DNA of 64,000 nt from Polynucleobacter sp. AM-26B4. Its GTDB lineage: Bacteria > Pseudomonadota > Gammaproteobacteria > Burkholderiales > Burkholderiaceae. Positions 8,593-18,787 of the stretch are shown in pieces; position 1 is the stretch's first letter; each line of letters starts with the position of its first letter. The stretch lies in contig NZ_JACVOT010000001.1 of assembly GCF_018882285.1 (NCBI RefSeq), positions 434,001-498,000 of the forward strand, given 5' to 3'. The notes beneath the pieces were generated by a model. It was not told where the DNA came from. It did no database searches and saw only the letters and a list, made by a program, of their open reading frames with translations. The position numbers and the translations under genes were made by a program.

Positions 8593-9984
8593 ATGAACGC
8601 TCTCCAATTACAACTTGAAGATTTGCAGCAAGCCTTTGCTCATGACCCATCACCCAGCTTTGCTGAACGCAAAGAACGAATTGAGCGTGTGATTGCAATG
8701 ATTGATAAATATGAAGAGAACTTGTGCAAGGTGGTTCATGCCGACTTTGGTAATCGCCACTACGTTGAAACACGCTTAACTGAACTAGCCATGGTGCGTC
8801 AGGCAGCCAAATACGCCATAAAACATCTCAAGTCTTGGATGAAGATGCGCGACATTTCTATGCCGATGCATCTAAAACCATCAAAAGCCTGGGTGCAAGC
8901 TCAGCCCAAAGGAGTGGTTGGCATCATCAGCCCTTGGAATTACCCGATTCAACTGGCCTTGATTCCTGCCATATCAGCCATAGCAGCTGGCAACAGAGTT
9001 TGGCTCAAGCTTTCAGAGCGCTCTCCCAGAACATCAGGCTACCTTGCCACCATCATCGGAGAATTCTTTCATCCTCTTGAGCTTTGCGTCACAACCGGTG
9101 GAGAAGACGTTGCTCGTGACTTTTCAGAATTAGCTTTTGATCATTTGTTTTTCACAGGCTCAACGGCCATTGGCAAGCGAGTGATGCGAGCTGCCGCAGA
9201 GAACCTCACGCCACTGACTTTAGAGCTAGGCGGTAAGTCGCCAGTGGTGATCAATCAAGATGCGAACTTAGCAGATGCGGCCACAAGAATCATTTACGGC
9301 AAATTGATCAATGGCGGACAAACCTGTGTTGCCCCAGATTACATTTTGATCAAGCATGAGTTAATTCCAGAACTTAAAAATGCTTTAGTTAAAGCTGCTG
9401 AAACTCTATTCAAAGATCCTTCTGAGTTGACTCATCCAATCGACCAGGAGCAACTATCACGTTGGCAACAACTCGTTTCTGATGCAACAAGCAAAGGCGC
9501 CCAAGTCAGCCCCCTTCTGCCCGAATCAGAAAACCGTCCTTTCACCCCAGTGATACTCACTCAAGTTGCACCCCACAGTTTAGTGATGCAAGAAGAAGTT
9601 TTTGGCCCCATCTTGCCAATCATCGGCGTGTCATCCCAAGAAGACGCGATTGAATTCATCAATTCAAAAGATCATCCACTGAGCATCTACTGGTTTGGTA
9701 AAGATAAAAAGGCATTAAGACATTTAATCTCAAAGACTCATTCAGGCAGTGTTACTGCCAATGACACGCTTCTTCAGGCGGGTATTGAACAAATACCTTT
9801 CGGCGGAATCGGCGCCAGTGGCATGGGTGCTTATCACGGTCAAGCTGGCTTTGATACTTTCAGCCATTTCAAGCCAACTCTTCAGGTTCGTGGCTTGCTT
9901 GGCATTAAAGCCTGGATGGGCAGCAAATTAGCTCACCCTCCTTACAATAAAACCACAGAACGATTATTGCGCTGGCTTAGCTAA
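8593..9984 (+). CDS. Aldehyde dehydrogenase (coniferyl-aldehyde-dehydrogenase-like)
   Basis: 463 residues of the NAD(P)-dependent aldehyde dehydrogenase superfamily. The catalytic Glu is E211 (LELGGKSP) and the catalytic Cys is C245 (NGGQTCVAP). The cofactor region shows ISPWNYPIQL and FTGSTAIGK. The overall sequence resembles the class-3-like enzymes annotated as coniferyl aldehyde dehydrogenase, with a hydrophobic, basic C-terminal tail that may touch the membrane. The true substrate may be a fatty or aromatic aldehyde. It converges on hemY with five bases between stops. Confidence 0.88.
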   Translation: MNALQLQLEDLQQAFAHDPSPSFAERKERIERVIAMIDKYEENLCKVVHADFGNRHYVETRLTELAMVRQAAKYAIKHLKSWMKMRDISMPMHLKPSKAWVQAQPKGVVGIISPWNYPIQLALIPAISAIAAGNRVWLKLSERSPRTSGYLATIIGEFFHPLELCVTTGGEDVARDFSELAFDHLFFTGSTAIGKRVMRAAAENLTPLTLELGGKSPVVINQDANLADAATRIIYGKLINGGQTCVAPDYILIKHELIPELKNALVKAAETLFKDPSELTHPIDQEQLSRWQQLVSDATSKGAQVSPLLPESENRPFTPVILTQVAPHSLVMQEEVFGPILPIIGVSSQEDAIEFINSKDHPLSIYWFGKDKKALRHLISKTHSGSVTANDTLLQAGIEQIPFGGIGASGMGAYHGQAGFDTFSHFKPTLQVRGLLGIKAWMGSKLAHPPYNKTTERLLRWLS

Positions 9985-9996
9985 ATCAGTTAGCTA
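9978..9996. repeat. Inverted repeat spanning two convergent stop codons
   Basis: TAGCTAA and TTAGCTA form a 7-bp stem with a five-base loop. The repeat includes the TAA of the aldehyde dehydrogenase and the stop of hemY. No T-run follows on either strand, so it is at best a weak terminator or an RNA 3'-end stabiliser. Confidence 0.4.
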
Positions 9997-11186
9997 GATG
10001 CGTAGATGTGCGCAGCTAATTGATAGTGAGTCGCGGCTTCATGAGGCTCTTCTAAAGCCTCATGCAGTTTGGCCATATTCATGTGCGCATTGGCTTTAAG
10101 CAAAGGTTTTGTTTTTGGATCTTTTATCACGCCTTGCAAACTTGATTTAGCTTTGCCCCACAACTTTTGAGCCAAACAAACTTTGGCCAAAGCCAAAGAA
10201 AGAGCTGGCTCACTCGGGTACTTCATCATCCAAGCCTCAATCTTCTGAACCAAGCTCAAGGTCGTCGATCCTGATGGCAAGCAATCTGGATAAATGGCAA
10301 TCAATGACTCATCCCACTGCTCATCTAAGGATTCCTCAATCAACCCACGAGCAATGTCTTGCTGACCGACTGCCAATAATCCTTTGGCCATCACCAAAGC
10401 AACTCTAGATGCTTTTCTATCAGCCTTTGGCAAATTCTTCCAAATAGCTAAAAGTGCTTGATGATCAGTTGATTTTTCTTGAACCAATTTCGACACAGCT
10501 TCTTGCACTGTTTTTTGAGCCAACACTGGATGAATGGCTTCGCGCTTACTCAAGCTATGACTCAACCTTAAGACTTCTTCCCAGCGCTTCAACTGTTGAT
10601 TTGCTTTGAGCGCAATCCGCTGAACCAATAATTGTCTGGCACCACCCTTTTGCAATTGCTCAATGGTGGCAAGTGCGCCGGCTGGATCATTCGAGTCCAT
10701 TTGCATATCTGCCATAGCTACCAAGCGAGCTTGCTGTTTATTGGCTGACTGTATTTTTGATAACCACTGATCTCTTAAATCAAAACGATTCAGGCGGTGC
10801 GCCGCTCTAGCCGCCAATAAAGCGGCCGTCTCTGATAATGCTTGATTAACACTGGCAGCCTCTGCTGCTTTAAGCGCCTTTGAAAAGCGCCCCGCAAAGA
10901 TATCTTCGACGGCTTCAGAGAGTAAAACAATCGCACGAGCTTCGCGCTGCTTGCGGCGGTACAAAGCCGCCTGCTTTGGCAAATCCAATACCGCAGCAAA
11001 GGTTCGCCAGGCCAACAAACTAACAATCAAGGCACCCAAAACCACCACAATGAAAAGATTGAGGCTGGTGTCCAAGCGATAAGGCGGGAAGTAAATGGTG
11101 ATATGACCAGCATTGCCACTGGCAAACAAAGCCAGCAAGACTGCTGCTGCAAATAAGAAAGCCAACCACAATGCGCCACGCATCAT
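9990..11186 (-). CDS. hemY: HemY-type haem biosynthesis membrane protein
   Basis: 398 residues with two N-terminal membrane helices (WLAFLFAAAVLLALFAS and FIVVVLGALIVSLLAW) and a TPR-rich region facing the other side. This is the proteobacterial HemY of the hemCDXY cluster, not protoporphyrinogen oxidase of Bacillus. Its exact role in haem supply is unclear. Candidate starts are GTG 11189, ATG 11186 and ATG 11183. I chose 11186 because AAGGG lies six bases upstream and it overlaps the hemX stop by one base (TGATG), implying coupling. Confidence 0.88.
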   Translation of the reverse strand: MMRGALWLAFLFAAAVLLALFASGNAGHITIYFPPYRLDTSLNLFIVVVLGALIVSLLAWRTFAAVLDLPKQAALYRRKQREARAIVLLSEAVEDIFAGRFSKALKAAEAASVNQALSETAALLAARAAHRLNRFDLRDQWLSKIQSANKQQARLVAMADMQMDSNDPAGALATIEQLQKGGARQLLVQRIALKANQQLKRWEEVLRLSHSLSKREAIHPVLAQKTVQEAVSKLVQEKSTDHQALLAIWKNLPKADRKASRVALVMAKGLLAVGQQDIARGLIEESLDEQWDESLIAIYPDCLPSGSTTLSLVQKIEAWMMKYPSEPALSLALAKVCLAQKLWGKAKSSLQGVIKDPKTKPLLKANAHMNMAKLHEALEEPHEAATHYQLAAHIYASS

Positions 11187-11893
11187 CACTGACCCTTGCC
11201 AATTGGAATTGTTTTAGATATTTCAACGCGCAGTTCGCTGATATTTTTTTGAACCTGGATCACCGAGCTCGCTTGCGCCTGAAAATGTTTTGCAATCAAT
11301 TGTTCTGCTTGGATTAAATCATCCCTACTTGCTTGGGGCAGTTGAGACAACCAAGCCAATCTTGCGCTCAAAAAATGCAATCTCAATTGCTGACGAATCA
11401 AATCTTGCGCAGCTGGGGTCATGGCAACATCCTTCACATCACCCACCACCTGAATACGCATCAACTGATCACCCAATCCCTGAATAGCTGCCATTACTTT
11501 TTGAATAATGGTTTGAGTTCCTGCATTAATTGCTACAGTTGGCGCCCCTGCCACAGGCAATGCATTCATTGGCAACTGAGCCACTTGGCTCAACAATTGA
11601 TTTAACTGATTGGCTACTGGAGCAAGATTTTTTTGATTTTCCAAAGAGCTTTTTAAAGCCAGATTGATTTCAGCTTCTTGCGTTAATACTTTGCTCAATT
11701 GAGTTTCTAATTCAACAACTCTGGCATCAAGCTGAGCTGGGCGATGATAAAGACGAAAGCCACCTTCAATCACTAGCCAAACCAGACAAATAGCAATGGC
11801 GATCCACAAAGCTCTCCATAAGCCCTTACCCAAAGCTTCCGACTGCAATTGTTTAGCAGTTTTGGTATTTACTTGATCGAGATCTGCAGCCAT
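11186..11893 (-). CDS. hemX: HemX-like membrane protein
   Basis: 235 residues with a cytoplasmic N-terminus, one membrane helix (about residues 28-45) and a coiled-coil/helical periplasmic region (LETQLSKVLTQEAEI). This is the HemX domain found between hemD and hemY. Family members are often labelled uroporphyrinogen-III C-methyltransferase, but no methyltransferase fold is visible here, so that label should not be used. It follows hemD by eight bases and is coupled to hemY. Confidence 0.85.
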   Translation of the reverse strand: MAADLDQVNTKTAKQLQSEALGKGLWRALWIAIAICLVWLVIEGGFRLYHRPAQLDARVVELETQLSKVLTQEAEINLALKSSLENQKNLAPVANQLNQLLSQVAQLPMNALPVAGAPTVAINAGTQTIIQKVMAAIQGLGDQLMRIQVVGDVKDVAMTPAAQDLIRQQLRLHFLSARLAWLSQLPQASRDDLIQAEQLIAKHFQAQASSVIQVQKNISELRVEISKTIPIGKGQ

Positions 11894-11901
11894 TTCAATT
11901 C

Positions 11902-12696
11902 CTAATTTTTATTGGTGTGCCATTGTTCAATTTTCACAAGCAATGAATCATCGCCTGGAGCACACCAATCTATATTTTTAAATCCAAGTTCATTGCATAC
12001 CTGAGCAATTCGCTCATGCGTACATAACATCATAGCTTCATTTAACCAAGACTCTGCCCATGATGAGTTTTCTTTTAAAAATTGAGCAAAATGGCGCGTG
12101 GCTTCAGAAGAAGTTAGAACGCATATTGAGTCATTGGGAAGTGATTTTTTTAAACCGAGCCAGGCTGGGGCATCGTCGGCCAAAGGCATTCTTTTATAAG
12201 TGGCCACTGAATGTATTTCAGCACCTTGCAATAAAAATTGCTCACCAAGCCAGGCTCTTCCACCAATGCCCTTGAGAAAGAGGATCTTCTTGCCAGACCA
12301 AGATGCTTGAGATTGATTCAAAATCTTCCACAATCCTTCTGAGTCCCATTCGCTTGGATTATTGGGTGCGTGAATGGTGTACCCATTCTCAGCCGTGATG
12401 CCATGATGGCTCAATGCTTCTAAACTGCCTCCGCCGACGACCGCTACAGGAAGGCTTTTTGGCCATGCCGCTTGCAACAAACGCATTGAACATTCAACCG
12501 CATTAGGGCTCACGAAAACTGCCAAATCGCTGACTGGCAAAAGTTCTTTTAAACGCTTGGCATCTGCAGGGTTTTCATTGGGAACAATCGACAGCAAAGG
12601 CAATTGAATTTGTTCCAGCATCGGAAACTTCCGATGCAATAACTCTCCCAATCTTAGAGACTGTCCTAGTGGGCGAGTCAGAACAATGTTGGGCAT
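11902..12696 (-). CDS. hemD: Uroporphyrinogen-III synthase
   Basis: 264 residues of the HemD fold, which closes hydroxymethylbilane to uroporphyrinogen III. The N-terminus VLTRPLGQS and the internal LAVFVSPNAVE and CVLTSSEATRHF blocks match the two-lobed family, whose sequences are poorly conserved. It lies 15 bases after hemC in the same direction and before hemX and hemY, the standard betaproteobacterial order. Confidence 0.9.
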   Translation of the reverse strand: MPNIVLTRPLGQSLRLGELLHRKFPMLEQIQLPLLSIVPNENPADAKRLKELLPVSDLAVFVSPNAVECSMRLLQAAWPKSLPVAVVGGGSLEALSHHGITAENGYTIHAPNNPSEWDSEGLWKILNQSQASWSGKKILFLKGIGGRAWLGEQFLLQGAEIHSVATYKRMPLADDAPAWLGLKKSLPNDSICVLTSSEATRHFAQFLKENSSWAESWLNEAMMLCTHERIAQVCNELGFKNIDWCAPGDDSLLVKIEQWHTNKN

Positions 12697-12711
12697 GAGT
12701 TTTGGTCTAGA

Positions 12712-13662
12712 TTATCTTGGGGGTAATAAATCTTTAGCACCCTGAGCAATCAACTCATCGGCCACTTGTAAACCCATCTTGTCTGCATGATCCATGCTGG
12801 CTATTGATAACTTCTTTTCAGATCGACAAATACTTTGCCCATCCGTGCTGGCCACAAAGGAACGAAGATACAAAGAATCAGTACCTTCCCAAATGGCATA
12901 GGCCGCCAAAGGAACGTCACAAGAACCACCAAGCGCTCTGGAAACAGCTCTTTCTGCTGTCACTGCCATCGCTGAAGGGGCGTGATTCAAAGGAGCCAGC
13001 CAGCTCTTCATCTCTGGTCTTCCTGATCTGATTTCAATGCCCAAAGCACCTTGACCAGCCGCTGGCAAACTGTCTTCAGGAGTCAATAAGCTGCGGATGC
13101 GTTCAGCCATCCCTAAGCGCTTAAGACCGGCAGCCGCCAAAATGATGGCAGCGTACTCGCCTTTATCTAATTTACCCAAACGAGTGTCCAAATTGCCTCG
13201 TAGGGGCTGGATATTCAAATGGGGATAGCGTGAACGCAATGAAGCCTCACGGCGCAAGCTAGCGGTTCCCACAACTGCTCCAGGAGGCAAATCAGCCAAA
13301 GTTGCATAGTTATTTGACACAAAGGCATCCCGGGCATCTTCACGCTCCATGATGCAAGCCAATTCAAAGCCAACCGGTAACTGCATCGGCACGTCCTTGA
13401 GGGAATGAACGGCCAAATCTGATCGCCCTTCTTCCAAGGCAACCTCTAATTCTTTGACAAAAAGCCCCTTACCGCCGACTTTAGACAGGGTTCTATCCAA
13501 AATCTGATCGCCCCGGGTGGTCATACCCAAAATACTGACATCGCACTCTGGGTAGAGCTTTTTCAAGCAATCACGAACATATTCAGCCTGCCACATCGCC
13601 AAACGGCTCTCTCGGGAGGCAATTACCAGCTTTTTAGGATAAGAAATTTGTGTCATAACCAT
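12712..13662 (-). CDS. hemC: Hydroxymethylbilane synthase (porphobilinogen deaminase)
   Basis: 316 residues. The cofactor-anchoring cysteine lies in [15 protein letters not shown] at about residue 248 and carries the dipyrromethane cofactor. Other family blocks are [21 protein letters not shown] and [11 protein letters not shown]. Starts at 13662 and 13656 are both ATG with no clear ribosome-binding site. First gene of hemCDXY. It is divergent from argH with only about 35 bases between the starts, so the promoters must overlap. Confidence 0.95.
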   Translation of the reverse strand: MVMTQISYPKKLVIASRESRLAMWQAEYVRDCLKKLYPECDVSILGMTTRGDQILDRTLSKVGGKGLFVKELEVALEEGRSDLAVHSLKDVPMQLPVGFELACIMEREDARDAFVSNNYATLADLPPGAVVGTASLRREASLRSRYPHLNIQPLRGNLDTRLGKLDKGEYAAIILAAAGLKRLGMAERIRSLLTPEDSLPAAGQGALGIEIRSGRPEMKSWLAPLNHAPSAMAVTAERAVSRALGGSCDVPLAAYAIWEGTDSLYLRSFVASTDGQSICRSEKKLSIASMDHADKMGLQVADELIAQGAKDLLPPR

Positions 13663-13697
13663 AAGGATAAGGCCTTTGAGGCAATATACTTATATTT

Positions 13698-15128
13698 ATG
13701 GCAGATTTAGATAAAAACAAGAATTCTTTAGACAACAAAGACCAAGCTTGGTCGGCTCGCTTTGCTGAGCCTGTGGCGGAACTCGTGCAGCGATATACCG
13801 CTTCTGTTGATTTTGATAAACGCATGGCCTTGGTTGATATCCAGGGCTCATTGGCTCACGCCGAAATGTTGACCGCACAGAAGATCATCAGTGCGGAAGA
13901 TTTCGCCGCGATCCAAAAAGGCATGGCAGAGATACGCTCTGAAATCGAAGCAGGTTCATTTGTTTGGGAACTCGCTCTTGAAGACGTTCATCTGAACATC
14001 GAAGCACGCCTGACCAAACTCATTGGTGATGCAGGTAAACGTCTTCACACTGGTCGCTCAAGAAACGATCAGGTGGCAACAGATATTCGCTTATGGTTGC
14101 GTGGCGCGATTGATGAGATTCAGTCAGAGCTCACGACTTTGCGTTCAGGCTTGCTTGGTCTAGCTGAGAAGCATGCTGAAACAATCATGCCTGGCTTCAC
14201 TCATTTACAAGTAGCCCAACCGATCACCTTTGGTCACCATGTGATGGCCTACGCGGAAATGTTCGCGCGTGATGCTGAACGTTTGGCTGATTGCCGCAAG
14301 CGTGTCAATCGTTTACCTCTGGGTGCTGCAGCTCTTGCAGGCACGAGCTATCCGATTGATCGTGAACGTGTTGCTAAAACCTTGGGTTTTGATGGCGTAT
14401 GCCGGAACTCTTTAGATGCGGTTTCGGATAGAGACTTTGCGATTGAGTTTTGCGCCACAGCCTCATTGGTGATGACACACATCTCACGCTTGTCAGAAGA
14501 GTTGATCATTTGGATGAGCCCAAGAGTTGGCTTTGTGGATCTGCCAGATCGCTTTTGCACAGGCAGCTCAATCATGCCGCAAAAGAAGAATCCTGATGTA
14601 CCAGAATTGGCAAGAGGCAAAACTGGTCGCGTGAACGGCAATCTCATTTCTTTATTGACCTTGATGAAAGGCCAACCTTTGGCCTACAACAAAGACAATC
14701 AAGAAGACAAAGAACCATTATTTGATTCAGCAGATACTTTGCGCGACACCTTGCGTATTTTTGCTGACATGGTGCCCCACATTCAAGTCAAAGCAGATGT
14801 GATGAGAGCCGCAGCACTTCAAGGTTTTGCAACAGCCACTGATTTAGCCGATTACTTGGTTAAAAAAGGTTTGGCCTTCCGTGACGCACATGAAGCTGTT
14901 GCTCATGCAGTGAAGGCATGCTCTAACAAAGGTTGCGACTTAGCAGACTTATCTTTAGCTGACTTAAGAGCAGCATGCGACCTTGGAGATAAAGCCAATC
15001 TGATTGGTGAGGATGCCTTCAAAGTCTTGACCCTTGAAGGATCTATCAACAGCCGCAACCATGTGGGCGGTACCGCTCCAGAGCAGGTAAAGAAAGCTAT
15101 TGCAGCTTATCGCAAGAACATGAAGTAA
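13698..15128 (+). CDS. argH: Argininosuccinate lyase
   Basis: 476 residues. The fumarase/aspartase superfamily signature [12 protein letters not shown] begins at residue 289 and contains the catalytic serine loop. Other blocks are [13 protein letters not shown] and [11 protein letters not shown]. It performs the last step of arginine synthesis, releasing fumarate. A bidirectional terminator follows. The upstream region shared with hemC is very short. Confidence 0.96.
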   Translation: MADLDKNKNSLDNKDQAWSARFAEPVAELVQRYTASVDFDKRMALVDIQGSLAHAEMLTAQKIISAEDFAAIQKGMAEIRSEIEAGSFVWELALEDVHLNIEARLTKLIGDAGKRLHTGRSRNDQVATDIRLWLRGAIDEIQSELTTLRSGLLGLAEKHAETIMPGFTHLQVAQPITFGHHVMAYAEMFARDAERLADCRKRVNRLPLGAAALAGTSYPIDRERVAKTLGFDGVCRNSLDAVSDRDFAIEFCATASLVMTHISRLSEELIIWMSPRVGFVDLPDRFCTGSSIMPQKKNPDVPELARGKTGRVNGNLISLLTLMKGQPLAYNKDNQEDKEPLFDSADTLRDTLRIFADMVPHIQVKADVMRAAALQGFATATDLADYLVKKGLAFRDAHEAVAHAVKACSNKGCDLADLSLADLRAACDLGDKANLIGEDAFKVLTLEGSINSRNHVGGTAPEQVKKAIAAYRKNMK

Positions 15129-15175
15129 AAGACAAAGTAACACCCGAAGTAAAAGATAATGTAACAAACCAAATA

Positions 15176-15210
15176 AAAATGGGCTCACTGTTAGTGAGCC
15201 CATTTTTTTG
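15176..15210. terminator. Bidirectional intrinsic terminator between argH and the decarboxylase
   Basis: ATGGGCTCAC and GTGAGCCCAT form a perfect 10-bp stem with a five-base loop. TTTTTTT follows on the plus strand, and TTTTTATTT on the minus strand. It serves both convergent genes. Confidence 0.92.
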
Positions 15211-15257
15211 ACTAGGAAGATTCCGTTTTTAAATCAAATCTTGGATCAATCTTTCAA

Positions 15258-17507
15258 TCAGTCTTTAACGCAGTCAACGTAATACTCTTTGCGACCATTC
15301 AAATCACCTTTGACCAAACCATGAACATCGGTTTCAAAGCCAGGGAACTGCTCATTGAAGTCACGGGTGAAGCGCAAGTAATCAACGATACGCTTATTGA
15401 AACGTTCGCCTGGAATCAAAAGCGGAATGCCTGGTGGGTAAGGCGTTACCAACATTGCTGTGACACGACCTTCTAAGTCATCAATGACCACACGCTCAAT
15501 GTCACGGTGCGCCATTTTTGCCCATGCATCAGATGGCTTCATCGCAGGAATCATGTCTGACAAATACATCTCTGTTGTCATGCGTGCCACATCATTCTTT
15601 TTGTAGACTTGATGGATTTGCTGGCACAGATCTTTAAGACCAATGCGCTCGTATCGCGGGTACTTAGCAACAAACTCTGGAAGAACACGCCACAAAGGCT
15701 GATTCTTATCGTAGTCATCTTTAAACTGTTGCAAAGTCGTCACCATGGTGTTCCAACGACCCTTGGTGATACCGATGGTGAACATGATGAAGAAAGAATA
15801 AAGACCAGTCTTCTCAACAATCACACCGTGCTCAGATAAATACTTGGTCACAATGCTGGCTGGAATACCGGTATCTGCAAAGCTACCATCCATCTCCAAG
15901 CCTGGGGTGATGATGGTGGCCTTGATTGGATCGAGCATGTTGAAGCCCGCAGCCAACTTACCAAAATCGTGCCAACGTTCATCAGCTTGAAGCACCCAAT
16001 CATCTCTTTCGCCAATGCCTTCTTCGGCTAGGTACTCTGGGCCCCAAACCTTGAACCACCAGTCAGCGCCCCACTCCTCATCTACCTTGCGCATAGCGCG
16101 ACGGAAGTCCAACGACTCGGCGATTGATTCATGAACCAAGGCTGTACCACCTGGTGGCTCCATCATGGCGGCTGCCACATCGCAAGAAGCAATGATGGCG
16201 TACTGCGGGCTGGTGGATGTGTGCATCAAATATGATTCATTGAAGCAATCGTTGTCCAATTTATTGGACTCTGAGTCTTGCACCAAAATCTGGGAAGCCT
16301 GAGATAGACCTGCCAATAACTTGTGCGTTGATTGTGTTGAGAAGACCATGCTCTCTTTTGAACGTGGTCGGTCTTTACCAATCGCGTGCATATCTTTATA
16401 GAAGTCATGGAAAGTTGCATGAGGCAACCATGCTTCATCAAAGTGCAATGTGTCAACTTTGCCGTCCAACATCTCTTTGATCATTTCAACGTTGTACAAA
16501 ACACCATCGTAGGTACTTTGCGTGATCGTTAATACACGTGGCTTGGCATTTTTATCAGTGATGAATGGATTATTCTGAATTTTCTTCTGAATGGTTTTCC
16601 AGTCAAACTCTTCTTTTGGAATTGGGCCAATGATGCCGTAGTGATTGCGCGTTGGCATTAAGAAAACAGGCACAGCACCGGTCATCATGATGGCGTGCAA
16701 AATTGATTTGTGACAGTTACGATCCACAATCACGATGTCGCCAGGCGCCACTGTTGAGTGCCAAACGATTTTGTTCGATGTTGAAGTACCGTTCGTCACA
16801 AAGAACAAATGGTCCGCATTAAAGATGCGGGCCGCATTGCGCTCACTCGCAGCCACAGGGCCGGTGTGATCTAACAATTGGCCTAATTCATCAACGGCAT
16901 TACAAACGTCGGCACGCAGCATGTTCTCGCCAAAGAATTGGTGGAACATCTGACCCACGGGGCTTTTCAAGAAAGCCACGCCACCTGAGTGACCTGGACA
17001 ATGCCATGAGTAAGAACCATCAGAGGCATAGTGCGTCAATGCTTTAAAGAATGGAGGTGCCAATGAATCCAAATAAACCTTGGCTTCACGGATGATGTGA
17101 CGAGCCACAAACTCTGGCGTGTCTTCATTCATGTGAATGAAGCCATGCAACTCTCGCAATACATCATTAGGAATATGTCTTGAAGTTCTGGTTTCGCCGT
17201 ACAAGAAAATTGGAATTTCTTCATTGCGCTTGCGAACTTCCATCACAAAAGCGCGCAAACCTTCAAGCGCTGAATCAATCTCAGCAACTGAGCCTGTACC
17301 AAACTCTTCGTCGTCAATCGAAAGAATAAAACAAGAGGCTCTGGCAGCCTGCTGAGCAAATGAAGTTAAGTCTCCATAACTGGTCAAACCAAGAACTTCC
17401 ATACCTTCGGTTTCGATAGCAAGTGCCAATGCACGAGCGCCCGAACCTGAAATATTTTCAGTACGGAAATCCTCATCAATAATGACCACAGGAAAACGAA
17501 ATTTCAT
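15258..17507 (-). CDS. Arginine/lysine/ornithine decarboxylase (PLP, large inducible type)
   Basis: 749 residues with the three-part layout of the large basic amino-acid decarboxylases: an N-terminal receiver-like wing domain (about 1-130), the PLP fold-type-I core with STHKLL (cofactor Lys K396) and HFDEAWLPHATFHD, and a C-terminal domain. It should make agmatine, cadaverine or putrescine; arginine is most likely by family habit in this group, but the substrate cannot be read from sequence. GGGAG lies five bases before the ATG, and a stem-loop lies in the leader. Confidence 0.9.
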   Translation of the reverse strand: MKFRFPVVIIDEDFRTENISGSGARALALAIETEGMEVLGLTSYGDLTSFAQQAARASCFILSIDDEEFGTGSVAEIDSALEGLRAFVMEVRKRNEEIPIFLYGETRTSRHIPNDVLRELHGFIHMNEDTPEFVARHIIREAKVYLDSLAPPFFKALTHYASDGSYSWHCPGHSGGVAFLKSPVGQMFHQFFGENMLRADVCNAVDELGQLLDHTGPVAASERNAARIFNADHLFFVTNGTSTSNKIVWHSTVAPGDIVIVDRNCHKSILHAIMMTGAVPVFLMPTRNHYGIIGPIPKEEFDWKTIQKKIQNNPFITDKNAKPRVLTITQSTYDGVLYNVEMIKEMLDGKVDTLHFDEAWLPHATFHDFYKDMHAIGKDRPRSKESMVFSTQSTHKLLAGLSQASQILVQDSESNKLDNDCFNESYLMHTSTSPQYAIIASCDVAAAMMEPPGGTALVHESIAESLDFRRAMRKVDEEWGADWWFKVWGPEYLAEEGIGERDDWVLQADERWHDFGKLAAGFNMLDPIKATIITPGLEMDGSFADTGIPASIVTKYLSEHGVIVEKTGLYSFFIMFTIGITKGRWNTMVTTLQQFKDDYDKNQPLWRVLPEFVAKYPRYERIGLKDLCQQIHQVYKKNDVARMTTEMYLSDMIPAMKPSDAWAKMAHRDIERVVIDDLEGRVTAMLVTPYPPGIPLLIPGERFNKRIVDYLRFTRDFNEQFPGFETDVHGLVKGDLNGRKEYYVDCVKD

Positions 17508-17523
17508 AGCAACTCCCTACCTA

Positions 17524-17555
17524 GCAACCCCTCTGAAAGAAGGGGGTTTTTTCTT
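17524..17555 (+). terminator. Hairpin with T-run in the decarboxylase leader
   Basis: AACCCC-TCT-GAA-AGA-AG-GGGGTT followed by TTTTTCTT forms a terminator-like hairpin on the plus strand, although no plus-strand gene ends here. On the minus strand the same bases form a stem 15-40 bases before the decarboxylase ATG, without a T-run after it. It may stop antisense transcription or fold in the mRNA leader. Confidence 0.45.
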
Positions 17556-17661
17556 AAAAACGTGACTATATCGATAAAACCAATGTTTCGCTGAATTTAT
17601 TTCAACAAAAATAAGCCCCAGAGGGTTAGTTTAGCCATTCACACCTTGAATGGACAGAAAA

Positions 17662-17693
17662 ATCAATTAAAAAAGCACCTATTTAGGTGCTTT
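17662..17693 (-). terminator. Intrinsic terminator after dcd
   Basis: AAAGCACCT and AGGTGCTTT form a 9-bp stem with a four-base loop. On the minus strand it is followed by TTTAATT, extending the T-run that begins in the stem. It lies about 60 bases downstream of the dcd stop. Confidence 0.85.
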
Positions 17694-17751
17694 CAGTCCT
17701 GCTCATACTAAATAAGACTTTGCGGGCTTTTACACGCTTTATGTGGCCTAT

Positions 17752-18321
17752 TTAGGTTTTTGGGAGGGTTACGCCCACCTGACCTTGGTATTTGCCACCA
17801 CGGTCCTTGTAAGACACTTCACAAATTTCATCGCTCTCAAAGAATAAGACCTGAGCACAGCCTTCGCCTGCATAAATTTTTGCTGGCAATGGCGTTGTAT
17901 TTGAGAACTCCAAAGTCACATAACCTTCCCACTCTGGCTCAAAAGGAGTCACGTTCACAATGATGCCGCAGCGAGCGTAGGTGCTCTTACCCAAACAAAC
18001 TGTCAGAACACTTCTTGGAATCTTGAAATACTCAACCGTGCGCGCTAAGGCGAATGAGTTGGGAGGAATGATGCAAACATCGCCCTTGAAATCAACGAAG
18101 GATTTATCGTCAAAATTCTTTGGATCAACGATGGTGCTATTGATATTGGTGAAAATCTTAAATTCGTTTGCGCAACGAATGTCATAGCCATAACTTGATG
18201 TGCCATAACTCACGATTTTTTGCCCCTCAGGAGACTGGCGAACTTGGCCTGGCTCAAATGGGGAAATCATATCGTGCTCTTCGCACATGCGGCGGATCCA
18301 GCGGTCAGATTTAATAGTCAT
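17752..18321 (-). CDS. dcd: dCTP deaminase
   Basis: 189 residues, the usual size. It converts dCTP to dUTP for thymidylate synthesis. Family blocks are [48 protein letters not shown] and the C-terminal [14 protein letters not shown]. Its promoter should lie in the 88-base gap to the DsrE-like gene. It stands upstream of the large decarboxylase in the same direction but is separated from it by its own terminator. Confidence 0.96.
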   Translation of the reverse strand: MTIKSDRWIRRMCEEHDMISPFEPGQVRQSPEGQKIVSYGTSSYGYDIRCANEFKIFTNINSTIVDPKNFDDKSFVDFKGDVCIIPPNSFALARTVEYFKIPRSVLTVCLGKSTYARCGIIVNVTPFEPEWEGYVTLEFSNTTPLPAKIYAGEGCAQVLFFESDEICEVSYKDRGGKYQGQVGVTLPKT

Positions 18322-18409
18322 AAGCTCTATTTTGACATATCTAAGTTGAATTGCCTGTTTTCAGATGCCCCGCCCAGTTCTTTATTAGACACCATCAATT
18401 GTCCTTGGT

Positions 18410-18784
18410 TTAATAAGTCAAAACGGTGGTATTTGAATCAGTGGCAAGGTCAATCATGGTCACCATGCCAATCACCTCACTAACCCCTTCAACCAAGTCA
18501 CCAAGCTCTAGCTGCCTGTCTCTTAGAGCGGTGCTGCAAACCTTGATTTTTACGCCCGTTCGAATGGCATCCTCAATGAAAGCAGATAAAGGTCGATTGG
18601 AGGGCGCAATGATTTGCTGATTCTTGGGATTGTCTTTGATGAATAAATCCACGGTAGAACCAATCACATGGATTTCAACGTCGATGCTCATGGCTGCCGC
18701 AGTACTGGCCATTAAAAATGGTGTTGCTGCAAGATTTGGCTGATCTGGGCTGGTGCGCCAAAGCTGCAAAATTAATCGCTTCAA
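18410..18784 (-). CDS. DsrE/DsrF-like protein
   Basis: 124 residues with the alternating strand/helix pattern of the DsrE fold: RLILQLW, then a small hydrophobic helix, VEIHVIGSTVDLFI, and VKIKVCSTALRDR, where the Cys sits at the position of the sulfur-carrying cysteine of some family members. The start is TTG at 18784 with AGGG seven bases upstream. It lies three bases after mobA in the fdhD-mobA block. A role in sulfur handling for the molybdenum cofactor is inference only. Confidence 0.65.
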   Translation of the reverse strand: MKRLILQLWRTSPDQPNLAATPFLMASTAAAMSIDVEIHVIGSTVDLFIKDNPKNQQIIAPSNRPLSAFIEDAIRTGVKIKVCSTALRDRQLELGDLVEGVSEVIGMVTMIDLATDSNTTVLTY

Positions 18785-18787
18785 CGC

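Noticed and set aside
11186-11893. Uroporphyrinogen-III C-methyltransferase activity for the HemX-like protein
   Set aside because: The sequence has one membrane helix and coiled-coil regions but no SAM-methyltransferase motifs; the common label seems to be a carry-over.
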